Positions 8,785-17,272 of a stretch of 64,000 nucleotides of DNA are shown piece after piece (within the stretch, counting starts at the first letter, position 1; each line of letters opens with the position of its first letter). Source of the DNA: JADYZU01 sp964540965 (GTDB taxonomy: Bacteria; Pseudomonadota; Alphaproteobacteria; Rhodobacterales; Rhodobacteraceae). A model generated the notes under the pieces. The model saw only the letters and a list, made by a program, of their open reading frames with translations. It was not told the origin of the DNA and did not search any database. A program made the position numbers and the translations under genes. The DNA lies in contig CAZIOT010000004.1 of assembly GCA_964540965.1 (NCBI GenBank), positions 62,001 through 126,000 on the forward strand. Direction: 5' to 3'.

Positions 8785-9123
8785 ATGCACATGACCGCCC
8801 CCGACCCCGGCCTTTTCGCCGCCCTTGCCGATCCGACCCGGCTTGCCATCGTCACCCGGCTGGCCCGCGGCCCGGCCACGGCGGGCGAGATCGCGGCGAT
8901 GTTCCCGATCAGCCAGCCCGCCATATCGCGGCACCTCAAGGTGCTCGGACGGGCCGGCCTGATCCGGCGCGGGCGGCGGGCGCAGACGCGGCCGGCGGAA
9001 CTGGACCCGGCGGCGGTGGCGCTGCTGGCGGGATGGGCCGGCGGGCTGCATGCCGTGCTGTCGGCGCGGTTTCAGCGGATAGACGAAATTCTGGCGGCAC
9101 TGGAGGATGACGATGCCGAATGA
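8785..9123 (+). CDS. ArsR-family transcriptional regulator
   Basis: This is a 112-residue winged-helix repressor. The helix-turn-helix ISQPAISRHLKVLGRAGLI lies near residues 46-64, after the typical DPTRLAIVTRLARGPATAGEIAAMF start. No metal-binding cysteine motif is visible, so it belongs to the class often paired with an SRPBCC (AHSA1) protein rather than to metal sensors. The next gene is exactly such a protein and overlaps it by 11 bp. A palindrome lies immediately upstream. Starts at 8785 and 8791 are both possible. The gene is on the plus strand, divergent from ftsW. Confidence 0.92.
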   Translation: MHMTAPDPGLFAALADPTRLAIVTRLARGPATAGEIAAMFPISQPAISRHLKVLGRAGLIRRGRRAQTRPAELDPAAVALLAGWAGGLHAVLSARFQRIDEILAALEDDDAE

Positions 9124-9583
9124 CCTGATCCTGACCAACATCGGCGCGGCGACGATCCGCGCCACAAGGCGGTTCTCCGCACCCCTGCCCAAGGTCTGGC
9201 GGGTGCTGTCCGAGCCTGCCTTCATCCGTCAGTGGATGGGCACGCCGACCCCGCTCGCCTCGTTCGAGATCGACTTCCGGCAGGGCGGGCGCTATCGCTA
9301 TGTCTGGCCCAACCCGGACGGCGGGCAGATGGCGGTCTCGGGCGAATATCTGCGGGTCGAGGCGCCGCATCGCATCGTCCACACCGAACTGTTCGATCAG
9401 GACTGGACCGACGGCGTGGTCACCTGCACCAGCACGATCACGCCCGAGGGCGGTGGCACGATCTTTACCATGGACATGGACTATACCGGCCAGACCGGCC
9501 GCGACATGGCGGCAGAGGTCGGGATGGAACTGGGCATGGGGCCGGCCTACGAGCGGGTCGAGGAACTGGCGCGCGGCCTGTGA
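9113..9583 (+). CDS. SRPBCC (AHSA1-like) domain protein
   Basis: This 156-residue protein has the START/Bet v1-like fold pattern: a conserved opening with RRFSAPLPKVWRVLSEP, a middle SFEIDFRQGGRYRYVW, and GEYLRVEAPHRIVHTE. Such proteins bind small hydrophobic ligands, but the ligand is unknown. ATG at 9113 is chosen over ATG at 9107, because GGAGG at 9102-9106 has proper 6-base spacing only to 9113. It overlaps arsR and is certainly co-expressed with it. The common pairing suggests that the ArsR protein controls this gene. Confidence 0.88.
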   Translation: MPNDLILTNIGAATIRATRRFSAPLPKVWRVLSEPAFIRQWMGTPTPLASFEIDFRQGGRYRYVWPNPDGGQMAVSGEYLRVEAPHRIVHTELFDQDWTDGVVTCTSTITPEGGGTIFTMDMDYTGQTGRDMAAEVGMELGMGPAYERVEELARGL

Positions 9584-9622
9584 CCCCTTGCGTTCCATGC
9601 CGCCCTGCCCTTTGAGGGCGGC

Positions 9623-10783
9623 ATGGACTATCGCACCCTCATCCTTGGCGCCGGCGCCGCCGGGCTGTTCTGCGCCGGCGGCGCCGGCGACGGGGTGCTT
9701 GTCGTCGATCATGCCGCGGCGCCCGGCGAAAAGATCCGCATCTCGGGCGGCGGGCGCTGCAATTTCACCAACCTGCGCTGCGGGCCGGGCAATTTCCTGT
9801 CGGCCAATCCGCATTTTGCCAAATCGGCGCTGGCCCGGTTCCGGCCGGCGGATTTCCTGGCTCTGGTCGAGGCCGCGGGCATCGCCTGGCACGAAAAGAC
9901 GCTGGGGCAGCTGTTCTGCGACGGCAAGGCCGGGCAGATCGTGCGGATGCTGCTGGACCGGGCCGCGGGGGCGGATCTGTGGCTTTCGACCGATCTGGGC
10001 ACGGTCACCCATGACGGCAGCCGGTTCCGCGCGACGTTTGACCGCGGCGGGCGGGCGGTGACGGTCACCGCCGATAACCTGGTCGTCGCCACCGGAGGCA
10101 AGTCCATCCCCAAGATGGGTGCCACCGGCCTTGCCTACCAGATCGCCCGCCAGTTCGGCCTGCGCCTGACCGAGACGCGGCCGGGGCTGGTGCCCTTCAC
10201 CTTTTCGGACAATCCCTTTGGCCCCCTGGCCGGCGTTTCGCTGCCGGTGCGGGCCAGCGCCGGCGGCGCCACGTTCGAAGAGGCGCTGCTGTTCACCCAT
10301 CGCGGCCTGTCCGGGCCGGCGATACTGCAGATTTCCAGCTACTGGCGCGAGGGCGAGGCGATCCGCATCGACCTTTTGCCCGGTGCCGATGCCGGCGCGG
10401 TGTTGCGCGCGGCGCGGGTGGCGTCGCCGAAACGCACTGTCGCCGCGGTCCTGTCCGACCACCTGCCCGCCCGGCTGGCGCAGCATCTGGCGGATGCCGC
10501 GGCGGTCGGCACCCTGTCCAATGCCGCGGTCGATGCCGTTGCCGCCGGACTGCACGACTGGCACCTGAAACCGACCGGCACCGAGGGTTACCGCACCGCC
10601 GAAGTGACGCTGGGCGGCATCGACACAAGCGACCTCGACAGCCGGACGATGCAGGCCCGTGGGGTGCCGGGCCTCTATTTCATCGGCGAATGCGTCGATG
10701 TCACCGGCTGGCTGGGCGGCTACAACTTCCAGTGGGCCTGGGCGAGCGGCCATGCAGCGGCCGAGGCGATCCGGGGCAGCTAA
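9623..10783 (+). CDS. BaiN/HI0933-family NAD(P)/FAD-dependent oxidoreductase
   Basis: This is a 386-residue flavoprotein of the BaiN/YhiN (HI0933-like) family. The Rossmann FAD motif LILGAGAAGLFCAGGAG is at residues 6-22, and the family block GEKIRISGGGRCNFTN is near 33-48. NLVVATGGKSIPKMGATG is near 155, and the C-terminal FAD site is YFIGECVDVTGWLGGYNF. The first half of the Rossmann segment is shorter than usual (AGGAGDGVLVVDHAAAP). The physiological substrate of most members is unknown. It sits 39 bp after the SRPBCC gene on the same strand and converges on murD across a double-hairpin element. Confidence 0.93.
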   Translation: MDYRTLILGAGAAGLFCAGGAGDGVLVVDHAAAPGEKIRISGGGRCNFTNLRCGPGNFLSANPHFAKSALARFRPADFLALVEAAGIAWHEKTLGQLFCDGKAGQIVRMLLDRAAGADLWLSTDLGTVTHDGSRFRATFDRGGRAVTVTADNLVVATGGKSIPKMGATGLAYQIARQFGLRLTETRPGLVPFTFSDNPFGPLAGVSLPVRASAGGATFEEALLFTHRGLSGPAILQISSYWREGEAIRIDLLPGADAGAVLRAARVASPKRTVAAVLSDHLPARLAQHLADAAAVGTLSNAAVDAVAAGLHDWHLKPTGTEGYRTAEVTLGGIDTSDLDSRTMQARGVPGLYFIGECVDVTGWLGGYNFQWAWASGHAAAEAIRGS

Positions 10784-10848
10784 CCGTTTTCCGCCACGGA
10801 AAACGGGACAGAGCCCGCGCGGGCTCAGCTTCGGCCCCTGCGCAGGGT
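10784..10848. repeat. Double-hairpin intergenic element, copy 1
   Basis: Two inverted repeats stand between convergent genes. The first is CCGTTTTCCG, a 3-base loop and CGGAAAACGG (10784-10806). The second is GAGCCCGC directly followed by GCGGGCTC (10811-10826). A shared tail, TTCGGCCCCTGCGCAGG, follows. The same arrangement recurs at 57378-57442 after metK, so this is a repeated element, probably working as a terminator for murD on the minus strand and the flavoprotein gene on the plus strand. Confidence 0.75.
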
Positions 10849-10858
10849 CCGTTGCCCG

Positions 10859-12256
10859 TCACAATCGTTTCCGCACCTCGGCCACGAAATCCTCGCCGCG
10901 TTGTTCGAAATTGTCGTATTGGTCGAAACTCGCCGCCGCCGGGGCCAGCAGCACCACATCGCCGGCCTCGGCCTCTTCCATGGCGCGGTCCACGGCGCGG
11001 GCCATGGTGGTGCAGATCTCCGCCTCGATCCCCGGCAGTTGCAGGGCGAAATGCTGCGCCTCGCGCCCGATGACATAGGCCTTGGCCACCGACCCCAGCA
11101 CCGGCACCAGCCCGACCAGCCCGCCTTCCTTTTCAAGCCCGCCGCAGATCCAGCGGATGCGGGGAAAGGCGGCCAGCGCCTTGGCCGCGGCGTCGACATT
11201 GGTCGCCTTGGAATCGTTGACAAAGATCACGCCGGCCTTTTCGGCGATGCGCTGGCTGCGGTGCGGCAGGCCGGGATAGGATTGCAGCGCCGCCTCGATC
11301 GCGCGGGGGCCAAGGCCAAGGCTGCGGCACACCGCCCAGGCGGCGCAGGCGTTCTGGTGGTTGTGGGAACCGGGCAGGCCCGCGACCTGCCGCAGATCGA
11401 CGCTCGCCACCTGCCGGCCCTTGCGCCATTCGGCCAGATGGCCCTTGCGCGCAAAGACCGACCAGGCGGCGCCTTCCAGCTTGCCCTCGACCGAGACGCG
11501 GATCACCCGGTCGTCAAGCGGCCCTTCGGACAGCTGGTTGGCCAGGAACCGCCCCTCGACCTCGTCTACGCCGATCACGGCGCGGTCGGGGCCGCCAAGA
11601 GTGAAGAGCCGCGCCTTGGCCGCGAAATAGCCGCCGGGGCCGCCGTGACGATCAAGGTGATCGGGCGAAAGGTTGGTGAAGACGGCGATATCGGGGGTCA
11701 GCGCCCGGGCAAGGTCGGTCTGATAGGACGACAGTTCCAGCACCACGACCTCGCCATCGCGGGCCGGGTCGATGTCCAGCACGCCGCGGCCGATGTTGCC
11801 GGCAAGCTGCGCCGGCCGCCCGGATTCGGTCAGGATATGGTGGATCAGCGCCGTCGTGGTCGATTTGCCGTTCGATCCGGTGATGGCGACGACTCTGGGC
11901 CGCTGGTCGAAATCGTCCCAGTCGGCGGTGGCATAGCTGCGGAAGAACAGGCCGATGTCGTTGTCGACCGGAATGCCGCGGGCCAGCGCCTGCGCGATGG
12001 CGGGATGCGGCGCGGGGTAAAGATGCGGGATGCCGGGCGAGGTGACCAGCATCGCCACCCCCTCCCATCCCTTGTCGCGGGTCAGGTCGCGGGTCTCGAA
12101 CCCCTCGGATTCTGCCCTTTCCCGACCGGCGGGCGCATCGTCCCAGACGACCGGCACCGCGCCGCCCGCGCGCAGGGCCAATGCCGTCGCGCGGCCAGAC
12201 CGGCCCCAGCCAAGGACGCCGACCGTCAGCCCCGAAACCCCCTGAACCGGAATCAT
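10859..12256 (-). CDS. murD: UDP-N-acetylmuramoyl-L-alanine--D-glutamate ligase MurD
   Basis: MurD adds D-glutamate to UDP-MurNAc-L-Ala. The 465-residue protein has the N-terminal GVLGWGRSGRATALALR loop, the P-loop AITGSNGKSTTTALI near residue 127, FTNLSPDHLDRHG, PGSHNHQNACAAW, FVNDSKATNVDAAAKAL and the final APAAASFDQYDNFEQRGEDF block. The family length is about 440-470, so it is complete. The next gene downstream in usual dcw clusters, ftsW, is displaced by the plus-strand insert. The double-hairpin element just after the stop probably ends the transcript. Confidence 0.97.
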   Translation of the reverse strand: MIPVQGVSGLTVGVLGWGRSGRATALALRAGGAVPVVWDDAPAGRERAESEGFETRDLTRDKGWEGVAMLVTSPGIPHLYPAPHPAIAQALARGIPVDNDIGLFFRSYATADWDDFDQRPRVVAITGSNGKSTTTALIHHILTESGRPAQLAGNIGRGVLDIDPARDGEVVVLELSSYQTDLARALTPDIAVFTNLSPDHLDRHGGPGGYFAAKARLFTLGGPDRAVIGVDEVEGRFLANQLSEGPLDDRVIRVSVEGKLEGAAWSVFARKGHLAEWRKGRQVASVDLRQVAGLPGSHNHQNACAAWAVCRSLGLGPRAIEAALQSYPGLPHRSQRIAEKAGVIFVNDSKATNVDAAAKALAAFPRIRWICGGLEKEGGLVGLVPVLGSVAKAYVIGREAQHFALQLPGIEAEICTTMARAVDRAMEEAEAGDVVLLAPAAASFDQYDNFEQRGEDFVAEVRKRL

Positions 12257-12327
12257 GTTGCCCCCGCGCTTGCGGGACCGCCCCGCCGGCCCGGGATAAA
12301 AGGGATTGGCCGCATGGGAAAGGGGCG

Positions 12328-12984
12328 TCAGCCGGTGGCACCTGCCGCAAGCGCCGCCCGGCCGCGTGGCGTCAGGCCGTAAAGCCCCCGGTCCACCCGC
12401 TCGAACCAGCCGTAATGGTCGGCGCGCAGCATCGGCCCCGCCCGCTCCACCCCCGTCGCGCGCACCAGATCGCGCGGCGCGGCCGGCCCGGACTGCAACG
12501 CGGCCGCCAGCCGCAGCGCATCCTGCCGATAGGCGGTCATGCGGGCGATCCCCGTCGTGCCGCCCACGTTCGGGTCACCCACCCGCCGCTGGAATTCCCG
12601 CAAAAGCCGCCCGGCGCGGACGACCTGCCGGCGCGGCGCATAGGGGCCGGGGTCAAGATGCGCCTCGACCCTGTCGCCCACCGCCAGCAGCCCCAGACCC
12701 AACCGCCGGCACAGCGCGATCATGTCGGCATAGCGGCTGGCCCAGCCCGCCTTGCCGGGGGCGGGAACCGCCAGATAGACATGATCGAACATCGTCTGGC
12801 GCTGCACGCCCTGCATCACCAGCGACAGGGTGAAGCCGGTCTTCATCTCGACCACGACCGGCGGGTCATCGCCCCGCACGGCCATCACGTCGCATGACCC
12901 GATCTCGGCCTTGACGCAGTAGCCCTGCCCTTCGAGAAACGCCTTGACCGGGGCGTAAAGGTCGGCCTCGCGCCGGCGTGCCAA
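12328..12984 (-). CDS. DUF2161 protein with PD-(D/E)XK-like nuclease signature
   Basis: This 218-residue protein lies between mraY (4 bp away) and murD. Near residues 29-50 it has GSCDVMAVRG followed by PVVVEMKTG, the D-(x)n-ExK pattern of PD-(D/E)XK nucleases. The C-terminal third (LVRATGVERAGPMLRADHYGW, then GLYGLTPRGRAAL) looks like a winged-helix module. Family members in this order are annotated as DUF2161 phosphodiesterases. Whether it cuts DNA or RNA, and why it is encoded among peptidoglycan genes, is not known. Start is the ATG of MARRREADLYAPVKAFLEGQ, with no better alternative. Confidence 0.8.
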   Translation of the reverse strand: MARRREADLYAPVKAFLEGQGYCVKAEIGSCDVMAVRGDDPPVVVEMKTGFTLSLVMQGVQRQTMFDHVYLAVPAPGKAGWASRYADMIALCRRLGLGLLAVGDRVEAHLDPGPYAPRRQVVRAGRLLREFQRRVGDPNVGGTTGIARMTAYRQDALRLAAALQSGPAAPRDLVRATGVERAGPMLRADHYGWFERVDRGLYGLTPRGRAALAAGATG

Positions 12985-12988
12985 GCCC

Positions 12989-14071
12989 TTAGCGGACCTT
13001 GAGCGTCGCCAGCCCCAGCATCGCCAGCACCATGGCGATGATCCAGAAGCGGATGACGATCTGCGGCTCGGACCAGCCCTTTTTCTCGTAGTGATGGTGG
13101 ATCGGCGCCATCAGGAACACCCGGCGGCCGGTCCGCTTGAAATAGCCGACCTGGATGATGACCGACAGCGCCTCGACCACGAACAGGCCGCCGACGATGG
13201 CCAGCACGATTTCATGCTTGATCGCCACCGCGATGGCGCCCAGCGCGCCGCCAAGGGCAAGCGATCCGGTGTCGCCCATGAACACCGCGGCGGGCGGGGC
13301 GTTGTACCACAAAAACCCCATGCCCCCGCCGATCAGCGCGGCGCAGAAGACGATGATCTCGGCCGTGCCCGGTACCGCATGGACGCCCAGACTGGTCGCG
13401 ATGGCGGTCGAGCCCACGACATAGGAGATGACGCCGAATGTCCCCGCCGCGATCATCACCGGCATGATGGCAAGGCCATCCAGCCCGTCAGTCAGGTTCA
13501 CCGCATTGGCGGCGCCGACGATGACGATCACCGCAAAGGGCACGAACAGATAGCCAAGGTTGATCAGCACATCCTTGAACACCGGCACGGCAAGCTGGTT
13601 GGCCAGCGCCGCCGGGTGATACTGCGCCGCCCACCAGGCTGCGACCGCGGCGACCACGAAACCCGCGACCAGCCGGATCTTGCCCGAAACGCCATCGGTG
13701 GTCTGCTTTGTCACCTTGGCGTAGTCATCGGCAAAGCCGATCATGGCAAAGCTCAGCGTCACGAACAGGATCATCCAGACAAAGGGATTGTCCCACCGCG
13801 CCCACAGCAGCGTCGAAACCGTCAGCGCCGAAATGATGAGCAGCCCGCCCATCGTCGGCGTGCCGGCCTTGGCGAAATGCCCCTCGGGCCCGTCAGAGCG
13901 GATCGGCTGACCCTTGCCCTGCTTGCGCCGCAGCACGTTGATCAGCGGCTTGCCGAAGATGAAGCCGAACACCAGTGCCGTCAGGAACGCCGCCCCGGCG
14001 CGGAAGGTGATGTAGCGGAACAGGTTGAAGACGCCGCCGTCCTCGCCCAGCGTGCTGAGCCAATACAACAT
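12989..14071 (-). CDS. mraY: Phospho-MurNAc-pentapeptide transferase MraY
   Basis: MraY transfers phospho-MurNAc-pentapeptide to undecaprenyl phosphate at the inner membrane, forming lipid I. The 360-residue protein has ten hydrophobic segments and all signature blocks: GKGQPIRSDGPEGHFAKAGT with TMGG, the catalytic FADDYAKVTKQ near residue 115, NAVNLTDGLDGLAIMP near 192, and the histidine motif APIHHHYEKKGW near 322. It begins 3 bp after the murF stop and is followed after 4 bp by the DUF2161 gene, so the genes form one operon. Confidence 0.98.
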   Translation of the reverse strand: MLYWLSTLGEDGGVFNLFRYITFRAGAAFLTALVFGFIFGKPLINVLRRKQGKGQPIRSDGPEGHFAKAGTPTMGGLLIISALTVSTLLWARWDNPFVWMILFVTLSFAMIGFADDYAKVTKQTTDGVSGKIRLVAGFVVAAVAAWWAAQYHPAALANQLAVPVFKDVLINLGYLFVPFAVIVIVGAANAVNLTDGLDGLAIMPVMIAAGTFGVISYVVGSTAIATSLGVHAVPGTAEIIVFCAALIGGGMGFLWYNAPPAAVFMGDTGSLALGGALGAIAVAIKHEIVLAIVGGLFVVEALSVIIQVGYFKRTGRRVFLMAPIHHHYEKKGWSEPQIVIRFWIIAMVLAMLGLATLKVR

Positions 14072-14074
14072 GTC

Positions 14075-15529
14075 TTACCCCTCGACCGCGGACGCCGGCA
14101 CGCGATGCCCGAGTTTGCGCATGGCGTCAACGATCAGGCTGACCCGGCTGCCCTTCGATCCCTTGACCAGCACGATGTCGCCGGCATCGGCCAGCCGGCC
14201 GACCTCGGGGACCAGATCCTCGGCCCGTTCCGCCCAGCGGCCGCGCATCTCGTCGGGCAGATCGTCCCACAGCGCCCGCATGCGCGGCCCCACGCAATGG
14301 ACAAGGGCAATGGCCGCCATCGCCGGATCGCGGGCAACGGCACGGTGCAGGGCGATCTCGTCGGGTCCGAGTTCCAGCATGTCGCCCAGAACGGCGATGC
14401 GGCGGCCCCTGGCGTGGCGGCCGACGCCATGGGCGGGCTCGGCCGCCGCCAGCACGGCCAGCGAGGCCGACAGCGACGCCGGATTGGCGTTGAAGGCATC
14501 GTCGATCAGGTCGATGGACATGGCGTCGATCACCGGGTCGATGACGACGGTCTCGCGCGTGCCGCGGCCCTGCGGCGGCGCCCAGTCGGCCAGCGCGATC
14601 AGCGCCCGGGTGCGGTCGGCGCCCAGGGCCTGCACGCAGGCGAGGACGCCCAAAGCGTTGACGGCGAAATGGCTGCCGGCGGTCGCGACCTTGAGCAGGA
14701 AGGGCGTGCGCCAGCCGCGCGCCTGCGCCACGGTGGCGCCTTCGCGGACGCGGATGTCGGCCAGCCGGTGATGGTTGCCCGGCAGCGTGCCGAACGAGAT
14801 GACGCGGGCGCCGGCAGCGCGGGCGGCATCGAACAGGATCCGCGATTGCGGCAGGTCGCCGATCATCACCGCGGTCCCCCCGGGCTCCAGCCCCTCGCAG
14901 ATCGAGGCCTTTTCGCGGGCGATGCCGTCAAGGCCGCCAAGGTCGGCAAAGGCCTCGAGATGGGCGGGGGCGATGGTCGTCACCATGACGACATGCGGCC
15001 GGGCCATGCGGGCGAGGGGCGCAATCTCGCCGGGGTGGTTCATGCCGATCTCGATCACCGCGTAATCGGCATCCTGCGGCAGGCGGGCCAGCGTCAGGGG
15101 CACGCCCCAATGGTTGTTGTAGCTCGCTTCCGCGGCATGGGTCCTGCCCTGCACCGAAAGCGCCGCGCGCAGCATTTCCTTGGTCGAGGTCTTGCCGACC
15201 GAGCCGGTCACGGCAACGACACGCGCCCGGGACCGAGCCCGCCCGGCGCGGCCCAGGGCCTCGAGCGCCGCCTGCACATCGGGGACCACCAGCAGCGGCG
15301 CATCGGCGGCGACACCGGCGGGGATATGGGTCACCAGCGCGGCGGCAGCGCCCCTGGCCAGGGCCTGCGCGACGAAGCCGTGGCCGTCACGGGCGGCCTG
15401 CAAGGCGACAAACAGGTCGCCGGGGGCCAGGGTGCGGCTGTCGATCGAGACGCCGGTGGCGGTCCAGCCGCCCGCCGCCTTCCCGCCCGTCGCCGCGGCG
15501 GCCTCGGCTGCGGTCCACAGTGCGCTCAT
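14075..15529 (-). CDS. murF: UDP-MurNAc-tripeptide--D-Ala-D-Ala ligase MurF
   Basis: MurF attaches D-Ala-D-Ala to the UDP-MurNAc-tripeptide. The 484-residue protein shows DSRTLAPGDLFVAL near residue 27, the P-loop VAVTGSVGKTSTKEML near 108, NNHWGVPLTLARLP, EIGMNHPGEIAPL and DDAFNANPASLSASL. The start at 15529 (MSALWTAAEAAAATGG) matches the family; the frame stays open upstream to 15814, but that extra stretch crosses an intergenic repeat and is not coding. The gap of 235 bp to murE is unusually long for this operon because of that inserted element. Confidence 0.97.
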   Translation of the reverse strand: MSALWTAAEAAAATGGKAAGGWTATGVSIDSRTLAPGDLFVALQAARDGHGFVAQALARGAAAALVTHIPAGVAADAPLLVVPDVQAALEALGRAGRARSRARVVAVTGSVGKTSTKEMLRAALSVQGRTHAAEASYNNHWGVPLTLARLPQDADYAVIEIGMNHPGEIAPLARMARPHVVMVTTIAPAHLEAFADLGGLDGIAREKASICEGLEPGGTAVMIGDLPQSRILFDAARAAGARVISFGTLPGNHHRLADIRVREGATVAQARGWRTPFLLKVATAGSHFAVNALGVLACVQALGADRTRALIALADWAPPQGRGTRETVVIDPVIDAMSIDLIDDAFNANPASLSASLAVLAAAEPAHGVGRHARGRRIAVLGDMLELGPDEIALHRAVARDPAMAAIALVHCVGPRMRALWDDLPDEMRGRWAERAEDLVPEVGRLADAGDIVLVKGSKGSRVSLIVDAMRKLGHRVPASAVEG

Positions 15530-15610
15530 GCGGCACACCACGGGCGCGGGGTCGACGCCCCCCCTGCCTGCGCCAGAGGTCCGTCGCCGCGCGGGTGGAA
15601 AGTGCGGACG

Positions 15611-15685
15611 CTCCGCGGGGGGTATTTTTGGCAAAGATGAATGAGAGGCCTGTCTTTCATCTTTGTCCAAATACCCCCGCCGGAG
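15611..15685. repeat. Long inverted repeat ending in CGCCGGAGG, copy 1
   Basis: A left arm (GGGGGTATTTTTGG then CAAAGATGAATGAGAG) faces a right arm (CTTTCATCTTTG, TCCAAATACCCCC, GCCGGAGG) across a few bases, giving an imperfect stem of about 30 bp in the murE-murF gap. A second copy with related arms lies at 53329-53406. The CCTCCGGCGGG...TATTT...GGACAAAGA string is a recurrent intergenic sequence in Rhodobacterales as far as I know. It could be a terminator, an RNA-stability hairpin or a small mobile repeat. Confidence 0.75.
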
Positions 15686-15764
15686 GCATCCCGCAGCCGC
15701 CGCTCGCGCCGGCGGCCCAGAACCCGCACCTGTAAGGTGGGTCTCGACCCACCGCCCGCCGCGC

Positions 15765-17261
15765 TCATATCCGTTCCTCCAGCGCCGCCACGGCAATCGA
15801 GGCCTGTTCCACATCGTCGAACGGATAGACCGTGTCGCCGACGATCTGGCCGCTTTCGTGGCCCTTGCCGCAGATGACCAGCGCGTCGCCGGGGCCGAGG
15901 GAGGCGGCGCCGCGCAGGATCGCCTCGGCGCGGTCGCCGATCTCGGTCGCCTCGCGCCCGGCGTCGCGGACCCCGGCGAGGACCGCGGCGCGGATCGCCG
16001 CCGGATCCTCGCTGCGCGGGTTGTCGTCGGTGACGATGACGCTGTCGGCCTCGCGCGCCGCAGCCGCGCCCATCAGCGGCCGCTTGCCGCGGTCGCGGTC
16101 GCCGCCGGCGCCGATCACCGCCACGATCCGGCCCAGCACATGTGGCCGCACCGCGCGCAGCGCGGTTTCCACCGCGTCGGGGGTATGGGCGAAATCGACA
16201 AAGACCGTCGCGCCATTGGCCCGCGTCGCCGCATGCTGCATCCGGCCGCGCACGGTCGAAAGCTGCGGCAACACGCGGAACACCGCCGCCGGATCCTCGC
16301 CCGCGCCGATGACCAGCCCGGCGGCGACCAGCACGTTCTGCGCCTGGAAGCCGCCGATCAGGTCAAGCCGCACCTGATGTGCCTGCCCCTGCCAGTCGAA
16401 CAGCATCTCCTGCCCGGTGGCGTCGAACCGTTGCCCGGTCAGCCGCAGACGGGCCTGCGGCGACCGGCCGGTGCCGATCACCTCTTGCCCGCGCGCCGCC
16501 GCGCGCGCGGCGACCGCGGCGCCGTGCGGGTCGTCGAGATTGACCACCGCCACCGCATCCTCGGGCAGAAGCCGCTCGAACAGCGCCATCTTGGCCTCGA
16601 AATAGGCCTCCATCGTCAGGTGATAGTCGAGGTGATCCTGCGTCAGGTTGGTAAACCCGCCCGCCGCCAGCCAGACCCCGTCCAGCCGCCGCTGGTCAAG
16701 GCCATGCGACGATGCCTCCATCGCCGCATGGGTGACGCCGGCCGCGGCCGCCTGCGCCAGCACCCGTTGCAGCGTCACCGGATCGGGGGTCGTGTGCTTC
16801 AGCGCCGTGGTCCAGGCGCCTTCGACGCCGGTGGTGCCGACATTGATCGCCTCGTGGCCCAGCGCCGTCCAGATCATGCGGGCAAAGGTCGCGACCGAGG
16901 TCTTGCCGTTGGTCCCGGTCACCGCGACCATGGTTTCGGGCTGGCCGCCGAACCAGAGGGCAGCGGCGCGGGCCAGGTCGGCGCGCGGATCCTCGGTCAC
17001 GATCACCGCCGCGGTGGCAAGGTCGAGCGCATCGGCGGCGATGCGGGCGCCTTCGGCGTCGGTCAGGATGGCCTGTGCGCCGTCGGCCAGGGCGGCCGCG
17101 ATGAAAGCCGCGCCATGCGCCTTTGCCCCCGGCAGGGCCGCGAACAGGCTGCCCTCGCGCACCTCGCGGCTGTCGGCGGTCAGGCCCGTCACCCGCGCCT
17201 CGGCCCCGCCACGGGCGGCAAGGCCAAGCTCGGACAGGCTCGCGCTGCGATCAGACGCCAT
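15765..17261 (-). CDS. murE: UDP-MurNAc-dipeptide--meso-diaminopimelate ligase MurE
   Basis: MurE adds the third amino acid of the stem peptide. The 498-residue protein carries the P-loop AVTGTNGKTSVATFAR near residue 113, EASSHGLDQRRLDGV near 190, FTNLTQDHLDYH near 215, and the motif DNPRSEDP near 420. The DNPR motif marks specificity for meso-diaminopimelate, as expected in a Gram-negative. AGGDRDRGKRPLMG is also present. Starts with ATG at 17261, 11 bp after the ftsI stop. The repeat element at 15611 lies just beyond its stop and could reduce read-through into murF. Confidence 0.97.
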   Translation of the reverse strand: MASDRSASLSELGLAARGGAEARVTGLTADSREVREGSLFAALPGAKAHGAAFIAAALADGAQAILTDAEGARIAADALDLATAAVIVTEDPRADLARAAALWFGGQPETMVAVTGTNGKTSVATFARMIWTALGHEAINVGTTGVEGAWTTALKHTTPDPVTLQRVLAQAAAAGVTHAAMEASSHGLDQRRLDGVWLAAGGFTNLTQDHLDYHLTMEAYFEAKMALFERLLPEDAVAVVNLDDPHGAAVAARAAARGQEVIGTGRSPQARLRLTGQRFDATGQEMLFDWQGQAHQVRLDLIGGFQAQNVLVAAGLVIGAGEDPAAVFRVLPQLSTVRGRMQHAATRANGATVFVDFAHTPDAVETALRAVRPHVLGRIVAVIGAGGDRDRGKRPLMGAAAAREADSVIVTDDNPRSEDPAAIRAAVLAGVRDAGREATEIGDRAEAILRGAASLGPGDALVICGKGHESGQIVGDTVYPFDDVEQASIAVAALEERI

Positions 17262-17272
17262 ATCTTGTATCC

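Noticed and set aside
8936..10753. A 605-codon minus-strand frame opposite the SRPBCC and BaiN-like genes
   Set aside because: No domain is recognisable and it opposes two genes with clear motifs.
13091..15640. An 849-codon plus-strand frame opposite mraY and murF
   Set aside because: It is the antisense shadow of two certain genes, with low-complexity His/Arg/Gln-rich composition and no ribosome-binding site or neighbours.
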